Positions 13,281 to 25,539 of a stretch of 64,000 nucleotides of DNA are shown here, one piece after another (within the stretch, counting starts at the first letter, position 1; each line of letters begins with the position of its first letter). Source of the DNA: Daphnia carinata (lineage: Eukaryota; Arthropoda; Branchiopoda; Diplostraca; Daphniidae); assembly GCF_022539665.2 (NCBI RefSeq), contig NC_081334.1, positions 7,472,424-7,536,423 on the forward strand, read 5' to 3'. A model generated the notes under the pieces. The model did not search any database and had not been told where the DNA came from. It saw nothing but the letters and a program-made list of their open reading frames with translations. A program made the position numbers and the translations under genes.

Positions 13281-15394
13281 ATGAGACCGAAAGAATTCCC
13301 CCCCCCCCTTTTTTTTTTTGTATTGGAATTCGTGTCAAAAAGTTGCGTCATTCGTCAGAGTGTTGGGGGTCATAGAAAATCTTAAATGGGCCGACAATGG
13401 AAGCCTTGCTACAAGACGAGGGGTAACTCTGTAAAACTCGCTAGCAGGATAATGAATTGTCCCATCGAAAGTGAAGGAGCACAACGTGTCAATGTAATGA
13501 AGCCTGACATTCATATTGATTTATTTTTTTTTCTTTTTTTTTTTGTTGTTGACGTAATATTATGGCAGGTGCGACGTCAGCGTCAGGTGGAACAGGAATT
13601 GACTCTCAAGGACTGCCAAAAGAAGACGGAACAGCTGCAGCTCTGGCTGGCCAACATTGCCCAGACCCTGGACCACGTGACTCGTATCAACGATCAATCT
13701 CAACTTGAGGTGAAATAAAAAAAAAAAAATCGCAGCCCGACTGATTACAATTTGAATAAGCTCAAAAAAGACGGCCGTGAACCCTATCGTTATGTTCTCT
13801 CGGCGATATGGCTTTCCCCCTTCCCCGCTAAACGGATACTGTTCGGCCGAAACAATGCCTCACATTTCTCTCTCGGTTGTATCGTGAGTCGAAGGTTGGC
13901 GTGACTGTATCAGCTTATTCCGTCTATGTCCATTTGATAGTTGTAAGTGGTGTCGGTTGAACTCTGACTAGCTAAGCGGGAAACCATTGGCCGGCGGCGT
14001 TTTTTCTTTTCTTTTTTTTTTTTTTTTTTTTGTATATTTTTTGTTCGATTCAATGTTCTCATGCAGCGTGGTCGGTTTCAAAAACATTACGATTGCCTTT
14101 TCTCTGTCTCGAATCAGTCGCTGGAAGAGGAGCTGAACCGGCGTCAGTGCGATATCCGCCAACTCACCGAAGCGGCTGGCAAGTTGAAAGAGCAGCAAGT
14201 CCTCGAATACCAGGCGCTGATCAGCTCGTTGACGATACGCTGGCAGGATCTACAGCGGCAATTCGTCGACTTTCAGACGAAGGAATCGTCGGCTTTGGCC
14301 TCCGCTGAGGATCCGTCCGACGACATCATGGGCGGGCCGGATTTCGTGACTCGCGTCAACAAACTACGCGAAGCCATCGCTTCCGTTTCCCGTCAAATGC
14401 ACAGTCCGCCTCTCAACTTGAGGCACTACGAGCAGCTCAGCGGCCAGGAGGATTCCGTCAAGGTGAGTATTCGATAGTTTGATTTTTCATTTTTTGATTT
14501 GTTTTTCTTCGAAGGCTTCGTTCGTGTTGTGCACTCACAATTTTTTTGCCTTTGATCTTAGATCGTTAAATCGGCGCTTTACACGCTCAAAGGCGATGTC
14601 GATACCTATAACCGCGAAAAGGACGACGCCGTCGAAGCCGTCGAGGCCGTCCAGCAAAAGGAGCAGATCCAGCGCGTCCTGGACAAATTGAGAGAGGAAT
14701 GGACCCTACTGAACCGCACGTTCGCCGAGAAGCAAGCGTAAGAAATGCAATTTGTTTTTTTTTTTCTGATTTTCAAAACAATGAACGTGTTCGTTTTTCG
14801 TTTCTAATTGTACGGGCCGTACTTTTTTTTTTTACAGTCGAGTGCATCAATCGCAGACAACGTGGCGCAATCTGCACGCCGACATGAAGGACTTTGACGA
14901 TTGGCTAACCGGAGCAGAAGCCTCACTGGTTAACCTGCAAAGCGAAAGCCATAATCGATCGGAAAGGAAGGAGAAATTGAAAGAGCTCGAGTCACAAGTG
15001 ACCGCCCGTCATAAGTAATATCCGCTTTTTGTTTCTTTGCTCGTTTGGTTCCATCTAAAATTGATGGATCCATTTTTAACGATTTCCTCTTTCACGCAGG
15101 GTGATGAGCAACATCACGTCGACGTGCCGCGAAGTCGCCGTTGAGTGCAGCACGGCCGACGCCGTCCTATTGCGAGAGAAGCAAGACATGCTGGGCAAAA
15201 GGTGGAGGTCACTCCTGTCCGGATTGGCGGCTGTGCGCCAGCGGTACGTTTCTTTTTTCTCCCCCCCCCCCTCCTCCTCCTCCTCCTCTTATAACACTAT
15301 CGATCTGATCAATATCTAAACGTGACGACAGCACGGGGCCGCCTGCCAGTTAAACGGCCAGCCACTTTTCTTTATTGCGCGTGCAGACACAAAT

Positions 15395-15432
<38 letters not shown>

Positions 15433-17387
15433 AAAAACGAAACACATTTTTAATAGCATCGATAATCAAAAATTATGAATTTTTCTGTTTGAATTTTTTT
15501 TTTTTTTTTTTTTTTTTTAGGTTGACTTCGCTGGACGGAAGCCCGTTGCCCGTTGCAAAATTGACTCCGTTAGTCATGTCACCTGCAAGAAAAGGTAATG
15601 CGTGAAAAAAAAAACAAACATGTCTTGACTTAATTTGTTGAGGCCCAGAACTGCTTACCGATTGGATTACAATGACAGATGAGACGAACGATTCGGAATC
15701 GGACCTGTCAGTCCACGGATCCAAAGAGACGCCACCGACGACGCCGAGCACAATTGTCGCCAGTCTGGACAAGTCGATCCTGCAGGTAATTTGTCTTCTA
15801 TTTTTTATCGCATACGTTTTGTTTCGTTCCGTTGTCTAACGCAATTTTGCTGAAAATCAGATACGTGATTGGCTCACTGTATTGGAAACGATGCTGAAAC
15901 AGCAAGTGGCCATAGTCGGAGATAGCGACGACGTACTCCAGCTACTGGAGAAACAAAAGGTCTGTGCTTTCTTTTGTTCTGTTCTGCTTTTATTTTATTT
16001 TATTTTATTTTTTTTGCGTGTGTGTTTTTCTCGCACATATTCCTTCAAAAAAAAGACGCCTCACCCCACAGCGAGATAGTCGGATAGCGTTGCGCTTGAG
16101 TTCATCGATTAGATTTTTGCTGATTGGCGTAGGCTCAATCAAGTTTCAAGTGCTAACGAACAGGCTTAGGCTAAGAGTGGCTGTGCCGAGATAGCGTCGC
16201 TGAAGAGGATCTGCTCCGTGTAATAAGAACGTTTCGCCGAATTGGGGGGGGGGGGGGGGGGAGGGGGGCAAGTAATCCGCACATCTCGGCATCGACTCTT
16301 CTTCTTTCTCTCTCAAAAAAAAAAACAAAAAAAACATTTTTCTCAGTTATGGCCTTGCACCCTCGCTAAGATAAGCAAAGAAAAAAGTGACGGCCAAAAG
16401 TCGATGTTAACAAGTTTTCCGGAATCAAGACATCGCCTAAGGTGCTTAAAGAAAGAATGAAAAAAGCAGAAGCTTGAACAAACAAAAAGGAAAAGTTCTT
16501 TCTGCTCTCTGTATTTCTTCTTTTTTCATAGTCTTGTTACAATGACATTTGTGTGCAGTCGCATTACGTGGGGAGGCAAAATATCAAGAGCCATGATTCG
16601 GCGCGAGCATGCGCAGGAAGGGGGGTGCGAGCGAGCGAGTGAGCGAGCGGAGTAGAGTAGAGCAGTAGATCCATCGATATATAATACGGAGTTGCGTCCT
16701 CCATAACAACGCGTACCGGCTCCAAGACCGTAGTCTGTTCCCGTATCCTCATCCTAACGGTTTGTGTCGTTGGCTTTGGCCAGAGTGTCGAGAAACGTGG
16801 ACAAGAGAGAGAGAGACATTTTTTACGAACAGAAACGATAGTCGGGACATTGGCCGCTGTCGCGTGGGCCTTTCGGCATTGCCGATGTGGTTGTCCGGTG
16901 AGTTCTCTTTGTGTGTGTGGACAACTAGCGACGAGAGTTAACGATGTGGCAACCGACAGGAACGATCCAACTGCGGTTCAAAGTGAGTTTGAGCCCAGTC
17001 TTTTTTTTTTTTCTTTCCTGGTCCACTGTTATTGAACGGACTTCCTTGGCACCTGTAAACGAAATGTCTCGAGAGATAATTATTTTTAACGGTAGCGTTA
17101 GTAATAATCGAAGAAGCCCTGCAATGTTCGGATTGTTTTCCTTTGTTTTTTTCCCGTGTGTGTGTGTGTGTGTAGAGTTTACAATGTTTGAAGATTCAAA
17201 TGTCTGTCCTTTTACTTTATTTTATTTTATTTTATTTTTTTTGAAAAGAGGATGGCCGTGATGAATCATCCAATGGCAGCGAAGAATGCCTTAGTACCTT
17301 GATATTGTTTCAAATGGAAATTGGGCATCCTGCTCACGTCCGCATCCAAGTAGATGCGAGGCATCGTGAGAATAACTTTCTAGACAT

Positions 17388-17418
<31 letters not shown>

Positions 17419-19933
17419 CTTATGCCCTTTAATGGAAAATTGCCTTCGTTTAAAAAGAAAAATCCGCTGCTATCCTCGATTTGCGTCGCGTCTTTTGACA
17501 TAAAAAAAAAAGAAAAGAACTTTACGTGCGGGTTAGTTGAACACCTGCAATGTTGTTTAGCTCGTTCGTTCTACTGGTGTTGCGAGAAAAAGCGCCGAGT
17601 TGATGTCGATAGAGGAATATGACAGGAATAACAATGCGTAAAGTAACGAACGCGAATGGATCGATAAAAATAAAAAAATAAAATAAAATACTGGACCCTT
17701 CCCTTCATATTTTTTTTTTTTTTATTACGTAGGTTCTGTTTAGGAGCTATATATTTTTCACACTCGGAATGGTGTTCATGATAATCAATATTTTATTTCA
17801 TTTTTTTTTTTTTTTTTTGCTTAGAATGTCTTACGCGAACTGGAGCAAAAGAAACCACAGTTGGATGAACTCGTCCAGACGGCTGAAAGTATTAAGGATG
17901 GAGGACCGCCCACCAGTGGGAAACAGTTGCCGGCGCAAGGTAAACATCATTTTTCTTTAAATATAAAAAAAAAAAAACGAAACTAGAAAAAAAAAAAAAA
18001 AAAAAAGAAAGAAGAAAAATAATTGCACGAACTTCCATCGGCGTGTCTTGGGTGCGCCTCCCGAAAGGCTTTAAGATTAGTTTGCGACATTTCAATTTTG
18101 TTTTTGGTTTTTTTGTAAGGGAAGAAACAAATCCTCACCCCCCCCCCTCCTTTTTTTTTTTTTCAAAGTGGAAACTTGGCTTTTGCGCCTCGAGTAATTG
18201 CGTTGCTTGATCAATCGAAAAAAAAAAAAGTTCCCCCCCCCCCTCGTGTTTATTTTGTACCTGACTGAGAGAGAAAACGCGATGATGTCATTGCGCGACT
18301 GCGTCAACGGTTTCTTTTTTTTTTATACGAAAAGTTTCGGAGTCCCCCGTTTTCATTGAAAAGAAACTGCGCGAGCGGATGTTGATGTCGTTTTGTTATC
18401 CCATCGTTCAAGCCTACGGGAAACGAACTATGTCCTCTCGGATTTGTTTCTTTATTACGTTTGGGTTTTCTTTCCTTTTTTTTTTAGCTCATTCATATCG
18501 CCTTTTCTGCGTTGTAGGCCGTTAGTGATGCCCGGAAAAGAAAAAAAAAAAATGCGGTTGGTCTTAGGAGGGTCGAATAAAAAAAAAAAAAAAAAAAAGA
18601 AAAGTCTGAGCTGTGTGCAAATCGACTGCAGGTCATCATCCGGCGAGATTGGAAAACTTGCTGGACCAAGCCGGCAGCAGTCCGAAGCAGCAGACGTGAG
18701 GGGGTGGAGGGGCGAATGGAGGGAACGATAGAGCAATAGGATTAGCTTACACACACACACACACACACACACACGAGAAAGAAGGAATCTGATCCTTCCT
18801 TTTTTTTTTTTTTTCTTCTTCTTCTTCTTCTCCCACTTTTCTTGTTTAATGCTGTCCATCTTCTTCATCTCCACTTGCTGGCCCAAGCGGACATTTTATT
18901 TTTTTTATTCTTCTTGTTTCTTTATCCGTCGTTCCTCCGCCATTGCGGCAATCGTAAAAACGTCCTCTACTACAAGCACGTCGCAATGGCCGACCATTCA
19001 TGTTCGAAATGGGGTCATTATCAAAACGCAAACTCTCGAGTCCTGCCGCTTTCCTTTGGTCTCACTTCATTTCATATTATCCGACGTCTTTGTTTTTGTT
19101 GTTTTGCCGCGTTCGTTTCTTCGTGACTCACGTGGGTGCACGAAGCCCCAAATGATTGGCTGATTAGCGAGAGGTTCATTGCTGAAGGTTGTCATATGGA
19201 AGTGTCGGAAACAGACTACTTTAACATAACGAAGAGCAGATTCCAAGTAGAAATTGAACAAAAAAAAAGGTTGAAATAGAATTTAAGAAGAGCTATTTAT
19301 AATTACGTGCGCCGATGAAGTTTCCACGAGGTTTCTAGCATTCGGACGTGGGATTGATAGGGTTGTATTCGTGGAGAGACATTCAATCCAGACCCGTCCT
19401 CTCGGCTTTGTATAATTGCCTTTCATTACTGTGATCCTCTGTGTCTCATCGTCTCTTCAACCCTATTTTTTTTTTATTTCTTTTTTTTATCGCCTTCCCC
19501 CCGTCCTTGCAACGAAGAAGATGGAGAGAGTATCGAGTGACGTGCCATCGCTCTTAGTTGTTTACCATAATAGTGGGGGCTCGGGGATTATATCGATTGA
19601 CAACAGAGCAACGTAAGAAATAGGAGAAACAGCCGACGTTTTTCGTGTTATTTGATTCTCATTTCGATCCCCTATACAGTTTGTGTGCGTCTACAGTCCC
19701 ATTTAGTCCCGTTCGAAATCAACGCAAATGAAACCCGAAAATGTTTTGTTTTTTTTTTTCTTTTTCTTCCTCTCACTGCGTGACGTTTCGTCTTTATTAG
19801 ACGCTCGACGTTCTATCCAATCACTAAAGACAAATCGATGCTATTGATATTAAGAAAAAAAAAAAAACAACTTTCGTATACCGTGAAGGGTTATTGCTCG
19901 CTTAATATCCATCTAGCTCGATGAGATGACATC

Positions 19934-19965
<32 letters not shown>

Positions 19966-22900
19966 GTGAGATGAAAGTGTGTCGATCGTGTGTGTGTGTG
20001 TGTGTGTGGTGAACCGGAGAAGTGGGAGGGCAGTTATTTCATGGATTGATGTCAATTCCTCCACTGTAGCTTATAACCTCGGTATCTCTTGACTCTTCAC
20101 CTCTTTGCACGCTGCTTCGAAAGCTCATGCAAAGATGGGGGGGGGGAGGGGGTGTTTAAAGGGCCATGTGTGTAAGCTATTGATTCTTACCGGGGAGAGA
20201 GAGAGAGAGAGAGAGAGAGGGGTGACATTCACCGGTCTTCCGGCGCACGCACAAAGTTATTAGCAGACGTCGCTTTCATCATCGGACTTCCTTTCCCCAT
20301 TGAACCTTCCCTATTTTATTTTATTTTATTTTATTTTTTTTTTTAAACCTCAATTCCCGTTTTAGGTTTTTCGGTAATGAACTCGATGGAACCGCCATGT
20401 CTTTCTCTTTGATTTAAAAAAAAAAAAAAAAAAAAAGATACGAAAAAGCGTTGGTTTCCTTCCGTTCACCCTTAAAATTCATCAATCACTTTGCGTTTCT
20501 ACGCTTCCTTATTTTTACTCACCGGAAATTATGAGTTTCAGTGATCGTTTTTCTTTGTTTTTTTTTTTGTTTTTGTTTTTTTTAGATTCTTTAAATCAAT
20601 TAAGTTAATTTTGTTGTTTGCGAAAAATTGTTTTTATGATTTCGGGGGGTTTTGGTGTCGTCAGACATGATGTCCCTCCCACCACTGCTCTACCACCTGA
20701 GGACATGCTTACGAGGTACACGATTATGCACGGCAACAGCGTCATTACCCCCCCCCCCCCCCCCCTGAAACTTTTCTTTTAAAAACTTCGTCGGCATGAC
20801 AACTAAAAAAAAAAAAAAAACGAAAAGATTTTATTGATTTTTTTGAATTTCGCTTCATTGCACGCAATCACAGTTGATTTTATTTTGAACCTCATTGTTG
20901 GTAGCTTGCACATTTGCATGTACCATTCCTTTAATAGTTGACAGCGAATAAGCAACGTGCCCTATTTCTTCTACCGCCGTAAATAATGAAACCCCGTTGC
21001 TGCTTGCGAGATAAGGCCTCCCCCCCCCCCTCCCTGCCCCACCCATTTCCCTCCGGTTTTTCTCGTGCAACCCACGTCAAAGAGAAGCGTGCAAGTCGCT
21101 CTCATTTTTGTTTTCTCCGCAACACTTTTTTTTTTTTTTTTCGGTAGGGAGGAAGGGCGTTTATTCATCTCGTGCAACAACCCGCCAAAGCGGCCTGTGA
21201 ATGCTTTACTTCCATATTTACATTCAGATTGAATGCGTGTGCAGCTGGATCATGTGACTTTCGCTGTGCTGCCCTCTTTTTGAATTCCGTATCCCTTGAA
21301 AAACTCGTGTTTCCCATTCGGAATGTAAAGCATTCACGATGCTGGAAAACGGATGGCAGTCTGACAAAAGAAGACGAATGTAGTCACCAGACCCCTTTTT
21401 TGCGAGACAATTCAACTTGAAAAGACCCAGCACTCTCTACACAGGCCTTGATGTTGCTTTTTAACAGGTTGTAGATGCAAGCGGACATTTGAAAACATGT
21501 TCGCTCGAATCACTACACGAATTCGTTATGAAATCATGGCGAAAGGCTTCAATGCCAAGAGCAAAAAAAAAAAAAAAAAAAGAGGCTCTCTCTCTGATAG
21601 GATTGTGTTGCACGTGCCCCGCCCGGCATCCGTCGTCGTCGTCGTCGTCGTCTATAAACACAATATCGATGGATGTAATCTATCCCGTATTTTTTTTTTT
21701 GTTTTGTTTTTGTTTTTTACATTTTAAATGCGCCCGCGCGCGCGCGCACGGGAAGAAGAACGAAATATGATGATAGGCTTCATGTAACCAGCCAAGCGAC
21801 AATTTCTCTTTAAAAAAAAAAACAAAAAAAAAACGAATGTTTCTTATCTTGTCGTCTAATGTTCCAGAGATATCTAATGTTTTGATATCTTCCATGGCGT
21901 GTGCGCGGGCATAGAATTCGAGCTGGAGCCGTGGGTGGTTTTCGTTTTCGATCATTTTTTTTTTTGGCATTGACTTAGTGGGGAATATTTTTTTTTTTTT
22001 TGCTAACAATAGTTAATATGTCCATTTGAATATTATTCCCCTCGGTTTTTTTTCTTCTTCTTTGATATTGGATTCGACGTAGACAGGAAAGCGCAAATAC
22101 GAGCATTGTTGTTTATCTGATTATTTGCCAAATGTTTTTCTCCGGCAGTTCGTGTCTCTCTTTGACGCACGGTCGACGACGCATCAACAGGATAAAAAAA
22201 GAACGGAGACACACATACACACACATAATGTGTACGTTAGACGAACTGGTGCCGCATCTCCCCCGCTTTTGTTTATTTTCTTTGTCCCAATAGCAGAGAG
22301 AAGGAAAGAAGGGAATTGCATGAATAAAAAAAAAAAAAAAATACAGGGACAACAAAGACGCTCGCTCAAAACTTGTTTTTCATATTGGGGTACCTCCCAC
22401 TGCGATCCGCTCTGTGTGTTTTCCGCGGAGAAACGGAGTGCATTACTATGTCATTTCGTGTAACGACGAGGTAAATCTTCCCCTGTGTGTTCATGAGGCG
22501 GTGTCAAAATATGTTTTAAGAGAAGGAAACCTTAACTGGGAAAAAGAAAAACTTCGTCTTATATTTTTATTTTTTCTTTCTTCTTTATTGGGTCGAAATC
22601 AGCTGGGGGTGGGGGTGGGTGATTTGACAGTTCTTTTTTTTTTTTTTTTTTTTTTGTGCTGCGAGTGTCTTCCTTATTATGATCGTGAGCGTGCGGGTAT
22701 CAAGCGGTCCGGTCCGCGCTCTTTTGTCGACCCATAACACACAGACACACTCGACGGAATATATCGACCATCTCCAACCAACATTCTTCTCCTGCTCTCC
22801 GTGATGGATAAACGAGGGATGAATGAAGCAGCGGTCCAGCTCGGTGCCCGATCGTCCGTCGACGTAGACGAAAAATCAATCAGTGCGCTTCATTTTGAAT

Positions 22901-25508
22901 GATGCGGTTGTCAAATGGATTCCAATCTTTAAAGTGGAAGAAACGACAAGCATGTCGTCGATATCGATTCGCTTTTGGAACAGGGTCTAGTGTAAAAAAA
23001 AAAAAATTAAATAAAAATTAGATCTGTCCGTCTCTGATGATGTGCGTATGTCGAAGAGCCTGTCCAATTTGTACAGGAGAGGCCATTTGGAAAGAGAAGG
23101 GGTGATGGCAACACAACGAGAGAGCGAGAGAGAGAGAGAGAAAAGAGAAGATGTATTGATCGGTTTCGTTCCCCCCTTCCCGTGTTAGTAGTATTGCGAC
23201 CACCACGGCAAGTAACCTGACCCTTCATCCGCCTTCATCTAGCCATTTAAAACTTTTCTTCCAATCCGGAAAATCACAAAACATTTTTGTCTCTGTCTAT
23301 TCATCGCCTTCTCTCTGTGTCTCTCTTCCGCTCTCAATGTTTGAAATCATGTTATTCCGGATGTGTTGTTGTTGAATTCAACAAAGCAGTGCTTCACTGA
23401 TGTGCCTGTCTCTACTTACTGAAGTGGCCATTAGCCGCCGTATGAATTAGATGAAGGCAGAAGGCTCGTTGTAATGCATTTGTGATTGGCATGCGTATTC
23501 TAACCCCATCCGTCTGTGCTCTATTTCGCCTTGCTATGTGTTCTAACACCGGCAGGCGGACTTTAATACGGTCAGGAAAGGAAGCCACGTTTCATTGAAT
23601 CGTGTGACGTGAGAATAACGGTTGGTCCGCATGGTGACGCCATCTAGTGGTGCATTGTGAAACTAACTCGTGGTCGGCAGTAAAAAAAAAAACAAAAAAA
23701 CTAAACAAAAACAGCAACAATTCTTCAGTTTTTTTTTTTTTTCATTAGTTTTCTGCTGTGCTAATATTTGTCTGTTTTCTTTTAACGTTTGATTACAGTG
23801 AGCAAGCTACGGGAGCATTGGGAAGAGACGGCCGGAGCGGTGACGTCTCGACGCAATCAGCTGGAAGAATTGCTGACGGATTCGCACCAGTTTGAAAGGC
23901 GGAAACAGGACGTGGACCAATGGCTCGGTCGGATGGAGAACCGCCTTTCGAAATTGGCGCCAGTCGCCGGCACTGCCGATTTGATCGACACTCAACACCG
24001 CGAGCAAAAGGTATTTTATCGCAATTATTTAATCCCGTTTTGCAAAAAAAAAAAAAAAAAAAAAAAAAAACCAACAAACAAAAAAACCAACATTTTCATT
24101 CTTCTCAATCATCCAACAGGTCCTTCACAACGAGATCCAGCAATACAAGAGTCAAGTAGAGCAATTGACTCAATTGTCAGAGAAGCTGGTAGCGAACTAC
24201 CCGCACGACGACACGAGCCGGACTGTCCGCACCAATGAAAACCTCACTCAGCGCTATTCAGTTCTTCATACGGGGTATTTTATTATCATTCATTATCAAT
24301 TTGAACAAACGACATCCTGCTATTTATTTAGGGTTTTTTTTTTTGTTTTTTTTTTTTTTTTCTATATGGAAAGAAATGAGATATGAACCCAATTGTTTTC
24401 TTTTTGTTTTCAGCGTGAATGCAAGAGGACGGGCTCTGAATGCAGCCATGAGCTCACTGCACAGTTTCGACCGATCCTTGGACAAGTTCATGGCTTGGCT
24501 ATCCGATACGGAATCAGCACTGGAGTCGCTCGAGCTCGAGCTAGACAGCTACGGCCCTGGCGTCAAAACATCCCGAGAACGCGTCCTGATTCAGCTCAAG
24601 GTAAGGAATCCATCCCGTCATATAGAAATCTAGCAAAGCGTCGTATCTCTTCCATGTGATTGTCAACCGTGCTCTCGCTAAGAACGTTAGATGCGTGTCT
24701 AGGATGTATGAATTCAATCTGACGTCAGAGACGACGTTGTTGGGAAGCTGGTCGAAGCCCCTGTACGAAAGACGGAGCTTGTCTCCTTTGAGGCTTCTGT
24801 CTCTTCTACTCCGTTCGGACAGGACATTTTTTTTTTTTTAAACACGAAAAGAAGAAGAAAAAGAACAGAATCTTTTGCGTTATCGAAAGAAAAAAAAAAA
24901 AAAAAAGGAGGGAGAAATGCGATCGATCCTATTCTCCTTTTTGAACGATTATTCACTCGACACTTGTACTATAGCCATGGGCTTGATTCTTTTTTTTTTT
25001 TTTTTTGGCTGGTTTAAACCCGCTTGTTTGTGGACGGATCTTTTGTAGCTTGGCTCTGTTTGGATGTTTCATATCGATTTTCGTCTTAAACATGTCTTGA
25101 TCCGCATAGTCAAGAACAAGCGACACGCTGTCTGACAATTGATGGTGTGGTCGCTAGCAATAGGGATTTTCATCATGTCGGGTATTCTCTTGAAATTTGA
25201 ATGTCCTCGTTTTCTCCCTCCATTCCGGCTTCTAAATATGGCCGCTTATCTCGAAAAATGAATCAATGCAACAAGCGTCGCCAGTTCGATTGCATGTGTG
25301 TGTGTGTTTGTGTGTGTGGAACACGAGAAGAATGCGCGCAACATTGGCGGAGAAGTTTTGCACAGACAAATATTCGCTAATGAACGACATCGAGTTGGCC
25401 ACATTCGTTAGCCCGGCAATTGACCTGCTGTTCCAATTATTCCGATCCAGTTGGTACGTCACTTGTTTGTTTTCCAGCTCCCGTCCGTTGTACAACAAAA
25501 CAAGTTTC

Positions 25509-25539
<31 letters not shown>

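Noticed and set aside
16560-16897. GC-rich block ending at a strong GTGAGT donor, as another internal first exon
   Set aside because: The only ATG-led frame (MWLS) leaves at phase 1 and would hit a stop when joined to the phase-0 exon at 17825; a non-coding leader cannot be shown.
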